NCBI RefSeq assembly: GCF_000468015.1
Contig: NZ_KI260341.1
Coordinates: forward strand, 20,845-70,015
Direction of reading: 5' to 3'
DNA: 49,171 bases
From: Ruminococcus callidus ATCC 27760
Lineage (GTDB): Bacteria > Bacillota > Clostridia > Oscillospirales > Ruminococcaceae
Shown: piece by piece, positions 41,564-49,171 of the stretch
Layout: every line of letters begins with the position of its first letter
How positions within the stretch are numbered: the stretch's first letter is position 1
Notes under the pieces: generated by a model
What the model saw: only the letters and a program-made list of their open reading frames with translations
Database searches by the model: none
What the model was told of the DNA's origin: nothing
Position numbers and translations under genes: made by a program

Positions 41564-41616
41564 TAGGCAACACCGCACAAAGCCGTCAGGCGGGCTTTGT
41601 GCAGTGTTGCCTTTAC
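41564..41616. repeat. Palindromic repeat copy R9, the most complete copy
   Basis: A 20-bp arm AGGCAACACCGCACAAAGCC pairs, with one mismatch, with the right arm around the loop GTCAGGCG. The right end CCTTTAC contains the proC stop codon TAA (41613-41615). Left end is TTTAGG. Confidence 0.88.
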
Positions 41617-42413
41617 TTAGACAGTTCGTATGCACGCTTAGTGCAGCTGTCGCAGGCGTTCTGCACTGCGTCCAGCATTTTGCCCTCATACAGCTGATCC
41701 AGACCGGCAAGCGTAGTGCCGCCCGGAGAGGACACCTGACGGATCAGCTCGTCGATGGAGTAACCGGAATCGGTGATCATCTTTGCCGAACCGATCAGCG
41801 ACTGCACAAACAGTTCCTTGGCAGACTGTTCCGGCAGTCCCACTTTGGCAGCATAATCCAGAAAGCCCTTGGCGAACAGATAGATAAATGCCGGACTGCT
41901 GCCGTTAATGGCAATGACTTCTTTCATCTGCTCCGGTGCAATGACCGCAGTCATGCCGCAGCTGCCGAAGATATTCCGCACCACTGCAAATTCTGCATCA
42001 CTGACGGAATCATCTTTTGCCAGTGCCGTGGCACCCTCTCCCAACAGCAGCGGGGTGTTGGGCATTGCCAGAACCACCTTTGCAAAAGGCTTTGTCAGCT
42101 TCCGGATAAACTCCGCACCGATTCCGGCAGCAATGGACACCAGAACTGTCTGTTCCGTTACAGCATCCGCGATCTGCGGCAGCACTTCCTCGAATTTCTG
42201 AGGCTTGATCGCCAGAAAAACATACCGGCTCTTTTCCACCACTTCTGCGGCACTTTTACACTTCTGCACACCGCAGTCTGCCAGAGCGTCCACTTTTGCT
42301 TCCGTGGGGTTATAGGCGAACAGTTCTGCTTCCGGCTTCATATCGCTTCCGGCAATGCCCCGCAAAATGGCACTGCCCATATTGCCGGCACCAATAAAAC
42401 CAATGGTATTCAT
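41613..42413 (-). CDS. proC: Pyrroline-5-carboxylate reductase
   Basis: A 266-residue NAD(P)H-dependent enzyme for the last step of proline synthesis. It has the N-terminal GFIGAGNMGSAI motif, MPNTPLLLGEGATAL, and the C-terminal signature VSSPGGTTLAGLDQL. Full length. It is transcribed from its own promoter. The stop codon lies inside palindromic repeat R9. Confidence 0.96.
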   Translation of the reverse strand: MNTIGFIGAGNMGSAILRGIAGSDMKPEAELFAYNPTEAKVDALADCGVQKCKSAAEVVEKSRYVFLAIKPQKFEEVLPQIADAVTEQTVLVSIAAGIGAEFIRKLTKPFAKVVLAMPNTPLLLGEGATALAKDDSVSDAEFAVVRNIFGSCGMTAVIAPEQMKEVIAINGSSPAFIYLFAKGFLDYAAKVGLPEQSAKELFVQSLIGSAKMITDSGYSIDELIRQVSSPGGTTLAGLDQLYEGKMLDAVQNACDSCTKRAYELSK

Positions 42414-42473
42414 GAATCTTTCCCTCTTTCAATTTTGCCGTTTTTTCGAAAATACGACATTTTTCATGGATAT

Positions 42474-42502
42474 ATTATACTGCAAAACAATAAAAAATGC
42501 AA
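42474..42502 (-). promoter_or_regulatory. Promoter of proC
   Basis: TTGCAT (42497-42502), 17 bp, TATAAT (42474-42479), leftward; leader about 60 nt. Confidence 0.75.
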
Positions 42503-42520
42503 GTCCTCAGCGTATATTTC

Positions 42521-42594
42521 TAGGGAAACACTGCATAAAGCTTGCAAGCAGATTGCGTGCAAAGCCGTCAGGCGAACTATGCAGTGTTTTCCTA
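42521..42594. repeat. Palindromic repeat copy R10, with enlarged centre
   Basis: 17-bp arms TAGGGAAACACTGCATA (42521-42537, 42578-42594, one mismatch) enclose 40 nt that includes two AAAGC motifs and GCCGTCAGGCG, as if two copies had recombined. It lies between the proC promoter and the pfkA terminator. Confidence 0.78.
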
Positions 42595-42596
42595 TA

Positions 42597-42629
42597 AAAG
42601 AAAAAGTGGACGCACTCTCGCACGCCCAC
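42597..42629 (-). terminator. Terminator of pfkA
   Basis: Minus-strand GTGGGCGTGC-GAGA-GTGCGTCCAC (two G-U pairs) with a T5CT4 tail. Confidence 0.85.
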
Positions 42630-42658
42630 CCCTCTTTTATCAAGCGTCTACACGCCGA

Positions 42659-43621
42659 TCAAAATGCAATATCTTCTGCGATCTGGTGCAGTTTTCCATC
42701 ATACGGCTTTTCCATAGACAGAGCTTCCTGAATGTCAAAGTCTACGATCTTGCCGCCCTGCATACCGACAACACGGTTACCGATGCCCTGTTCCAGCAGT
42801 TCTACAGCATAGTAGCCCATTTCTGTTGCTGCTACACGGTCGCGGACTGTCGGAGAACCACCACGCTGTACGTGGCCCAAAATGGTCGCACGGGATTCGA
42901 TACCAGTCTTTTCCTGGATCAGCTTGCAGATCTCTTCGGAATGACCGATGTTTTCTGCAACAACGATAATGAAATTCTGCTTGCCTCTTGCCTTGAATTC
43001 CATCATCTTCTTCGCGATCTTGTCCAGATCATAGGGCTTTTCCTTAGTGATGATCTCCAGTGCACCGGAAGCCACGCCGGTATTCAGTGCAATGTAACCA
43101 GCACCACGACCCATAACCTCAACAACGCTGCAGCGATAGTGAGACTGGCTGGTATCCGACAGCTTGTCCATCAGTTCCATTGCAGTGTTCATTGCGGTAT
43201 CATAACCAATGGTGTAATCTGTGCAGGCAATATCGTTGTCAATGGTACCCGGCAGACCTACACACAGAATGCCGTGTGCAGACAGATCTGCGGCACCGCG
43301 GAACGAACCGTCACCGCCGATAACGACCAGACCTTCCAGACCGTACTTTTCACAGGTAGCCTTTGCTTTCAGAACACCCTGTTCGGTGCGGAACTCTGCA
43401 CTTCTTGCGGTGTACAGCATAGTACCGCCGCGGCTGATGATTCCTGCTACACTCATTTCGTCCATCGGCTCAATATCGTCTTCCAGCAGACCACAGTAGC
43501 CACGCTTTACGCCATATACTGTCATGCCCTTTTTCAGAGCTGCACGGACAACGGCACGTACCGCTGCATTCATGCCCGGGGCATCGCCGCCGCTTGTCAA
43601 TACACCAATCGTTTTAATCAT
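42659..43621 (-). CDS. pfkA: ATP-dependent 6-phosphofructokinase
   Basis: A 320-residue PfkA, standard length, catalysing the committed step of glycolysis. ATP site GVLTSGGDAPGMNA, GGDGSFRGA, and the substrate/catalytic block PGTIDNDIACTDYTIG (the TIDND aspartate) are intact. GGDGS has Gly in the ATP-type position, arguing against a PPi enzyme. ATG 43621 has GGAG 9 bp upstream. It follows dnaE, the common Firmicute order, but has its own promoter. Confidence 0.96.
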   Translation of the reverse strand: MIKTIGVLTSGGDAPGMNAAVRAVVRAALKKGMTVYGVKRGYCGLLEDDIEPMDEMSVAGIISRGGTMLYTARSAEFRTEQGVLKAKATCEKYGLEGLVVIGGDGSFRGAADLSAHGILCVGLPGTIDNDIACTDYTIGYDTAMNTAMELMDKLSDTSQSHYRCSVVEVMGRGAGYIALNTGVASGALEIITKEKPYDLDKIAKKMMEFKARGKQNFIIVVAENIGHSEEICKLIQEKTGIESRATILGHVQRGGSPTVRDRVAATEMGYYAVELLEQGIGNRVVGMQGGKIVDFDIQEALSMEKPYDGKLHQIAEDIAF

Positions 43622-43713
43622 AAACGTATTCTCCATTCCGCCGCATGGCAAAATTTTGAAACGGCTGCACAGCACATTCGCTGCTTATGCTTTCACCATT
43701 CCATTCCTATTCT

Positions 43714-43741
43714 ATTATACTGATATTTCAGAGGTTGTCAA
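43714..43741 (-). promoter_or_regulatory. Promoter of pfkA
   Basis: TTGACA (43736-43741), 16 bp, TATAAT (43714-43719), leftward. Confidence 0.75.
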
Positions 43742-43798
43742 GTGGTATTCGAAAAAGTTAACAAGTCCCATACATATTTTATCAAAAAATCACAACAG

Positions 43799-43820
43799 CT
43801 GTATTCAGTGTTTCCTTTAC
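43799..43820. repeat. Palindromic repeat half-copy R11 beyond dnaE
   Basis: CTGTATTCAGTGTTTCCTTTAC, the right arm only. Its TAA is in frame with dnaE, six codons past the actual stop. Confidence 0.6.
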
Positions 43821-43837
43821 TGCCGAACCTGTTGCAG

Positions 43838-46800
43838 TTACGCCGGCGGCAGAAATCCCACCTGCTCCGGCGAAACCACGGCACAGAGTGCGGCATAGGA
43901 TTCCGAATTCACCGCCACCGCCTGTCCACCGCGGGGAGAGAGCATCTTCTTCCGGTCTGTCAGGTAAAAGCAGACCGGCACATTTCCCGCATGCTGTCCG
44001 ATCACTGCCAGCAGCTGCTGTAATTCCGCCGTCTGGCGGGAATCGATCTTCACGCAGAGCCGCCCCTGCGGCAACGTCCGGAAAAAGGCTTCTTCCTGCA
44101 ATACGCTGTTGCACAGCACACTGACGGCGTTTTCTTTCTGGGAAATTTTCCCACGGAGATACAGCACCGCGTCCTGCTGCAAGTACGGCTTTACAGAATT
44201 GTACAGGGCAGGAAATACCACGCAGTCCGCCGAACCGCTTTGGTCTTCACAGGTGAGAAAACACATGGTTTCCCCTTTTTTGGTGGTGTGCTGCTTGACA
44301 TGCTGTAGCGTAACGATCAGCAGTACTTTCCCACCGTCCGGCTGTTCCGACAGTGCAGCCGCCGGCGTGGCACGGCAAAGCTGCCGCAGCCACTGGGACT
44401 GTTCCAGCGGGTGACCGGAGAGATACAGCCCCAGACTTTCATGTTCCAGCTGCAATAGTGCAGAGCGTTCCAGTTCCGGCAGCGACGGAATCGGCGTTTC
44501 CCGCACGGCTTCGCTCTCGCCGCCGAACAGGTTCATCTGTCCGGTCACAATGCTGCTGCGTTCCTCGCGGCAGTCCATCAGCACCTGTTCCTGATACTCC
44601 AGCATCTGCCGGCGGTTCAGTCCCAGACCGTCCAGAGCACCGCAGCGAATCAGGCTGTCCAGTGCCTGTTTGTTCAGTCCCAGCGGCAGCATACGCCGGC
44701 AGAAATCTGCCAGGCCGGTGAATTTTCCGGCTTTCTGCCGCTGCTCCGTCATCTTCTGGATCAACCCCTGCCCCAGCCCTTTTACTGCCAGCAGTCCGAA
44801 CCGGATATGCTCACCGCAGCGAAGAAAATCTGCTGTGCTCTCGTTCACATGAGGCGGCAGCACCTTTACGCCGGCGTTCTGACAGGCGGTGAGGTATTCC
44901 ATGGTTTTCCCCGTATCACCCATGACACTGGTGAGCAGTGCCGCCATATCGTCTGCGAAATAGTGCACTTTCAGATAGGCAGTCTGGTACGCCAGATAGG
45001 CATAGGAAACCGCATGTGCTTTATTAAAGGCGTAATCCGCAAACACAGCGATCTCATCGAAAATCGCGTTGGCAGTTTCCACCGGTACACCATTTGCCAC
45101 TGCCCCGCAGCAGGGAGAACTGCCGTCGGAGCCGTCGCTGCCGTAAATGAATGCCTGCCGTTCCCGTGCCATGACATCCTGCTTTTTCTTCGCCATAGCA
45201 CGGCGGACAATGTCGGCTCTGCCATAGGAATAGCCGGACAGCACCCGACAGATCTCCATGACCTGTTCCTGATAGACCATGCAGCCGTATGTGGGACGCA
45301 GGATCGGTTCCAGCAGCGGGTGGGCATAGACGATCTTCTCCGGATTCCGCCGGTTTTCCAGATAGAGGTCAATGGACGAACGCGGTCCGGGACGATACAG
45401 GGACAGGGCAATGGTCAGGTCCTCCAGACAGGTGGGCTTCAGCCGCATCAGCACGTGCCGCATACCGGCACTTTCGAACTGGAACACGCCGGTGGTATCT
45501 CCGCGGGAAAGCATGGCATAAACTGCCGCATCGTCCAGCGGGATCGCATCTATGGAGAATGCCGGTTCATACTTCTGAACGGCACGGACACAGTCCCAGA
45601 TAACTGTCAGGTTCCGCAGCCCCAGAAAATCAAATTTCAGCAAGCCCATAGTTTCCAGAACGCCCATGGGATACTGGGTGATGACGGTTTCCTCATTTCG
45701 CTGCAGCGGCACCAAATCAGTGATCGGCACCGCAGAGATCAACACGCCGGCAGCATGGGTAGAAGCGTGCCGCGGCATGCCCTCCACCTGCATTGCCATA
45801 TCGATCAGCTTTTTTGCTGTAGAATCGGTTTCATACAGTTTCCGCAGGTCTTCCCCGTCCTTGCCCTCCATGGATTCCGCAATGCTCTTTCGGGAATCGA
45901 TAGACTTTGCAATTTTGTCGCACAGCCCGTAGGAAATCCCCATTGCCCGTCCGGTATCCCGAATGGCTCCCCGTGCCTTCATCAGGTCGAAAGTGATGAT
46001 TTCCGACACCCGATCGGCACCATAGCGGGAGATCACATACTCCTTGACACGCTGTCTGCCCTCTACGCAGAAATCAATGTCAAAATCCGGCATGCTGACA
46101 CGCTCCGGATTCAGGAAGCGTTCAAACAGGAGCTGGTATCGTAGCGGGTCGATCTGGGTAATGCCCATACAGTAGGCACACAGACTTCCCGCACCGGAAC
46201 CACGCCCCGGTCCAACGGGAATGTCGTGACTTCTGGCGAAATTGATATAGTCCCACACGATCAGGAAGTAATCCACGTATCCCATTTGGGTAATCACAGA
46301 GATCTCCATACGCAGCCGTTCCAGCACCTCCGGTGACGGGTGCTCTCCGTAGTGCTTCTTCAAGCCGTTCATGCAAAGCTGTAGGAACAGCTTCCGGCAG
46401 TCCGCCACGCCCTCCATGGAAAATTTCGGGAGATAGATCTGTCCCTCCTGAAATTCCACGTGACATCTTGCCGCAATTTTTGCTGTGTTGGTCACTGCCT
46501 CCGGCACATCGGCAAACAGTGCCGCCATTTCTGCCGTAGATTTCAGATAAAACTCCGGCGTTTCAAAGTGCATATGCTCCGGATCGTCCAGCGTTTTGCC
46601 GGTCTGGATACACAGCAGCACTTCCTGCATGGCAGCGTTTTCCCGTCGGAGATAGTGGGCATCGTTGGTGGCAGCCAGCGGGATTCCCGTTTCTCTGGAA
46701 AGCCGCAGCAGCAGGGGCAGGTTTTGCAGTTCCTCCCGAATCTGGTGGTTCTGGATCTCCAGATAGTAGTTGCCCTTGCCGAACAACTGCTGATACCGCA

Positions 46801-47293
46801 GGGCAGTCGCCTTTGCCGCGGCATAGTCCCCTGCCGACAGCAGACGGGGCACTTCTCCAGCCAGACAGCCGGACAGACAAATTAAACCCTCATGATAGCG
46901 GGAGAGCAATTCCCAATCCACACGGGGCTTTTGATAGAAGCCTTCCAGACTGGCAAGCGAAACCAGCTTGACCAGATTCTGATAGCCCTTTTGGTTTTCA
47001 CAGAGCAGGATCAGGTGGTGACTTCTGCTGTCCAGCCGGTGCTCCCGATCGTGACGGGTACGCCTTGCCACATAGACCTCACAGCCCAGAATCGGCTGGA
47101 TTCCGGCTTTTTTGGCAGCCTGATAAAACGGCATCACGCCATACATCACGCCGTGGTCAGTCAAAGCGACCGCAGTTTGTCCCATTGCCCTGACCTGTTC
47201 GATCAGTTCCGGAATCCGACAGGCACCATCCAGCAGGCTGTATTCGCTGTGGACGTGGAGATGTACAAAAGCATTTTCAGGCATCTGCGGCAC
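43838..47293 (-). CDS. dnaE: DNA polymerase III alpha subunit, DnaE type
   Basis: A 1151-residue replicative polymerase. It has an N-terminal PHP domain (HLHVHSEYSLLDG), the catalytic palm with PDFDIDF near residue 400, fingers and beta-binding region, tandem HhH, and a C-terminal OB fold. GTG 47293 is chosen because GAGGAG is 10 bp upstream, and it overlaps whiA by 17 nt. A Ser/Gly/Asp/Cys stretch (GSDGSDGSSPCCG) interrupts the normally short linker before ANGVPVETANAIFDEI. A second in-frame TAA follows 18 nt after the stop, inside repeat R11. Confidence 0.96.
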   Translation of the reverse strand: MPQMPENAFVHLHVHSEYSLLDGACRIPELIEQVRAMGQTAVALTDHGVMYGVMPFYQAAKKAGIQPILGCEVYVARRTRHDREHRLDSRSHHLILLCENQKGYQNLVKLVSLASLEGFYQKPRVDWELLSRYHEGLICLSGCLAGEVPRLLSAGDYAAAKATALRYQQLFGKGNYYLEIQNHQIREELQNLPLLLRLSRETGIPLAATNDAHYLRRENAAMQEVLLCIQTGKTLDDPEHMHFETPEFYLKSTAEMAALFADVPEAVTNTAKIAARCHVEFQEGQIYLPKFSMEGVADCRKLFLQLCMNGLKKHYGEHPSPEVLERLRMEISVITQMGYVDYFLIVWDYINFARSHDIPVGPGRGSGAGSLCAYCMGITQIDPLRYQLLFERFLNPERVSMPDFDIDFCVEGRQRVKEYVISRYGADRVSEIITFDLMKARGAIRDTGRAMGISYGLCDKIAKSIDSRKSIAESMEGKDGEDLRKLYETDSTAKKLIDMAMQVEGMPRHASTHAAGVLISAVPITDLVPLQRNEETVITQYPMGVLETMGLLKFDFLGLRNLTVIWDCVRAVQKYEPAFSIDAIPLDDAAVYAMLSRGDTTGVFQFESAGMRHVLMRLKPTCLEDLTIALSLYRPGPRSSIDLYLENRRNPEKIVYAHPLLEPILRPTYGCMVYQEQVMEICRVLSGYSYGRADIVRRAMAKKKQDVMARERQAFIYGSDGSDGSSPCCGAVANGVPVETANAIFDEIAVFADYAFNKAHAVSYAYLAYQTAYLKVHYFADDMAALLTSVMGDTGKTMEYLTACQNAGVKVLPPHVNESTADFLRCGEHIRFGLLAVKGLGQGLIQKMTEQRQKAGKFTGLADFCRRMLPLGLNKQALDSLIRCGALDGLGLNRRQMLEYQEQVLMDCREERSSIVTGQMNLFGGESEAVRETPIPSLPELERSALLQLEHESLGLYLSGHPLEQSQWLRQLCRATPAAALSEQPDGGKVLLIVTLQHVKQHTTKKGETMCFLTCEDQSGSADCVVFPALYNSVKPYLQQDAVLYLRGKISQKENAVSVLCNSVLQEEAFFRTLPQGRLCVKIDSRQTAELQQLLAVIGQHAGNVPVCFYLTDRKKMLSPRGGQAVAVNSESYAALCAVVSPEQVGFLPPA

Positions 47294-48194
47294 GTTTTCT
47301 CAACTCCTCTGCAAAAGCGGCGATTTTCTGAAAGCGGTGGTTGACACCGGAACGCCCGATAGGTTCGGACAGCAGTTCTCCCAGTTCTTTCAGACTAAGT
47401 TCCGGATTTTCCAGCCGCAGTTCTGCCAGTTCCTGTAGTTCCGGAGAAAGTGCCTCCAGCTGCCCGCACTGGGTGATCCACTGAATGTCCTGTATCTGCC
47501 GTATGGCGGCACCGACGACCTTGTTGATATTGGCCTCGTCGCAGTTCCGCACACGGTTCGCCTTGTTCCGCATATCCTTGCGGATCTTGATATTCATCAG
47601 GGCAATGGTGCACTGCTGGGCACCCATATAGGTGAGGGTGTCCTCGATGTGCTCGCTGTCTTTCAGGTACAGCACGTACATGTTTTTCCGCAGCAGCTGA
47701 CCGCCGCTGATGCCGATGCTCCCCAGCAGCTTTTGCAGGTCGGAGCAGAGCAGTTCCGACGGCGTGTTGAATTCCAGATGATATTCCTTGTTGGGGTCGA
47801 TCATGCTGCCGCAGCCGAAAAATACGCCTGCCAGAAAAGCACTCAGGCTGTTGTTCACCAGATTGGAAAGACGGATCTCCCGCTTTTCCGGACGAATGTG
47901 ATAGACCTCACAAATGCGGCTGATCTGTGCCGCATCGGTAATGGTATAGCTGACCATGGACTGGTCGCCGCCGCGGGAGATCGTCCGCACATCGGGCTGC
48001 AATTCTGTCCGGAACACCGCACGGAACAGCATGGGCATCAGCCGTGCGAACACCGGACTTTCGCTTTGCAGCACCACTTGTTCTTGGGTAAAAATGCGGG
48101 AATACAGCAAAATGCCGTACAGACAGGCAAACTGCCGGTCGCGGTCGGTGATGCTTCTGGCGATCTCTTCCCGCACATCATTGGAAAATGACAC
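47277..48194 (-). CDS. whiA: WhiA-family regulator
   Basis: A 305-residue WhiA: an N-terminal LAGLIDADG-like fold and a C-terminal helix-turn-helix (LSLKELGELLSEPIGRSGVNHRFQKI). Known WhiA proteins influence cell division and sporulation in Gram-positives. GTG start at 48194 with AAGGA close upstream. It lies 15 bp after rapZ; the usual yvcK gene between rapZ and whiA is absent. Confidence 0.93.
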   Translation of the reverse strand: MSFSNDVREEIARSITDRDRQFACLYGILLYSRIFTQEQVVLQSESPVFARLMPMLFRAVFRTELQPDVRTISRGGDQSMVSYTITDAAQISRICEVYHIRPEKREIRLSNLVNNSLSAFLAGVFFGCGSMIDPNKEYHLEFNTPSELLCSDLQKLLGSIGISGGQLLRKNMYVLYLKDSEHIEDTLTYMGAQQCTIALMNIKIRKDMRNKANRVRNCDEANINKVVGAAIRQIQDIQWITQCGQLEALSPELQELAELRLENPELSLKELGELLSEPIGRSGVNHRFQKIAAFAEELRKRAADA

Positions 48195-48209
48195 GGTTTC
48201 CTTTTCTCC

Positions 48210-49103
48210 TTATGGTCGGTCCTTTCCAATATCGCGATGCTGTTTCACAACATGCATGCCCTTGGAAATGAGGTAGTCCCCTATCAGTTCAGTAAATGTG
48301 ATCGAACGGTGCTTGCCGCCGGTGCAGCCAAATGCGATCACCAGACGGCTCTTGCCCTCCTGAATGTACAGCGGGATCAAAAAATCCAGCAGATCTTTGA
48401 GTTTTTCCAGCAGCGTGCGGGACTGCTCAAAGGACATGACATATTCCTGCACGCACTTTTCACAGCCGGTATGATGCCGCAGTTCCGGAATGTAGTACGG
48501 ATTCGGCAGGCAACGCACATCAAACACCAGATCGGATTCCGTAGAAACGCCGTACTTGAATCCGAAAGAAGTCACCTTAATGGACATGGAGTCAGAGGAA
48601 TTGTCCAGAAAGATCTCCCGAATCTGTTCTTTCAGCTGCGAAGCCGAGAAATAGGACGTTTCAATATAATAATCCGCAATGCCCTTCACGCGGAGCAGCT
48701 GCTCCCGTTCGTAGGCAATGGCATTGTGCAGACAGCCCCCGAACCGTTCGTCCAGCGGGTGCTTCCGGCGGGTTTCCTTATACCGCTTGATGATGACTTC
48801 GTCCTCGGCTTCGATATAGAGGATCTTCACATCCAGATCTGCCTGCTGCTTCATCTCCAGCAGTGTCCGATAGGCATCTGTGAACATATCGCCGGAACGC
48901 AGGTCTGCGGCAATTGCCAGCTTTTGCAGGTGGTTTTCTGACTCCCTGCAAATCTCCACAAATTTCCCGATCAGCTGCGGCGGCAGATTATCGATACAAT
49001 AATACCCGATGTCCTCCAGAACGTCCATTACCACAGACTTTCCCGAACCGGACATTCCGGTCACTACCACCACATGCATTCTCACATTTTCCTGTTCCTG
49101 CAT
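48210..49103 (-). CDS. rapZ: RapZ-family nucleotide-binding protein (YvcJ)
   Basis: A protein of about 297 residues with an N-terminal P-loop GMSGSGKS and the C-terminal FGCTGGKHRS block of the RapZ/YvcJ family. These proteins bind nucleotide and, in E. coli, sense glucosamine-6-phosphate and direct small-RNA decay; the Firmicute role is less defined. ATG 49103 has AAGGA about 10 bp upstream; ATG 49079, which begins at the conserved MHVVVVTG, is an alternative. Confidence 0.93.
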   Translation of the reverse strand: MQEQENVRMHVVVVTGMSGSGKSVVMDVLEDIGYYCIDNLPPQLIGKFVEICRESENHLQKLAIAADLRSGDMFTDAYRTLLEMKQQADLDVKILYIEAEDEVIIKRYKETRRKHPLDERFGGCLHNAIAYEREQLLRVKGIADYYIETSYFSASQLKEQIREIFLDNSSDSMSIKVTSFGFKYGVSTESDLVFDVRCLPNPYYIPELRHHTGCEKCVQEYVMSFEQSRTLLEKLKDLLDFLIPLYIQEGKSRLVIAFGCTGGKHRSITFTELIGDYLISKGMHVVKQHRDIGKDRP

Positions 49104-49143
49104 ATGCTCCACGTCCTTCCTACACACTTTTCAACAATTTCCT

Positions 49144-49171
49144 TAGGCAATACCGCACAAAGAGCGTCTGG
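49144..49171. repeat. Palindromic repeat copy R12, cut by the window edge
   Basis: TAGGCAATACCGCACAAAG followed by AGCGTCTGG: the left arm and the start of a GCGTCTGG centre. The rest lies outside the window. Confidence 0.65.

Noticed and set aside
2-49171. CRISPR interpretation of the recurrent palindromes.
   Set aside because: Copies are kilobases apart, in both orientations, without regular spacers or cas genes.
1-49171. rRNA or tRNA genes.
   Set aside because: No cloverleaf-like or rRNA-like segment was noticed on either strand in the intergenic regions, although a tRNAscan run would be the decisive test.

Overview
The window looks like a chromosomal segment of an anaerobic, Ruminococcus-like member of the Clostridia (Oscillospiraceae). 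The evidence is a Firmicute core order (rapZ-whiA, dnaE-pfkA, rpsO-pnp), a type III glutamine synthetase, pheB-hom, AGGAGG-type ribosome binding sites, many near-consensus sigma-A promoters (about 17 bp spacing), and soluble ferredoxin/flavin electron-transfer genes in place of a respiratory chain. The genus is an inference from gene content.

Region 1 (1-2940): a P-type cation ATPase, transcribed leftward behind a yybP-ykoY-type (manganese-sensing) riboswitch with a clear terminator platform.

Region 2 (2950-13840): one ten-gene leftward operon, fumC-hdrB-hdrC-hdrA-flxD-flxC-flxB-flxA-frdB-frdA. The Flx-Hdr genes encode a soluble NADH-oxidising, flavin-based electron-bifurcating module. They sit in one transcript with fumarase and a membrane-anchorless fumarate-reductase-type pair. 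I infer a cytoplasmic NADH-dependent fumarate reductase that also reduces ferredoxin, with fumarase supplying the fumarate. This is the most interesting system in the window. Its structured leader of about 430 nt holds a possible attenuator.

Region 3 (13940-16680): an orphan LexA/UmuD-like S24 regulator with palindromic operators, a cardiolipin synthase, and a decayed mobile-element or gene remnant.

Region 4 (16725-25560): an alpha-galactoside utilisation locus. A binding-protein ABC importer, GH36 alpha-galactosidase, galactokinase and UDP-glucose 4-epimerase face a divergent AraC-type regulator, and three copies of a putative operator lie between them.

Region 5 (25563-31790): a MATE exporter, pheB-hom, and a type III glutamine synthetase whose 5' leader carries an unannotated 55-codon reading frame with ten glutamine codons.

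Region 6 (31795-37040): a PIG-L deacetylase with a YfhO-type membrane glycosyltransferase, then a small HTH regulator divergent from a lipoprotein/membrane-protein pair.

Region 7 (37099-49171): leftward core genes: pnp, rpsO, a DUF624-like membrane protein, a SpoIIM-like protein, proC, pfkA, dnaE, whiA and rapZ.

A family of short palindromic repeats (core arms GGCAACACYGCACAAAG, often with a central GCCGTCAGGC) is scattered through the window in about twelve full or half copies. At least six copies provide the stop codon of the adjacent gene, which is unusual placement for a dispersed repeat.
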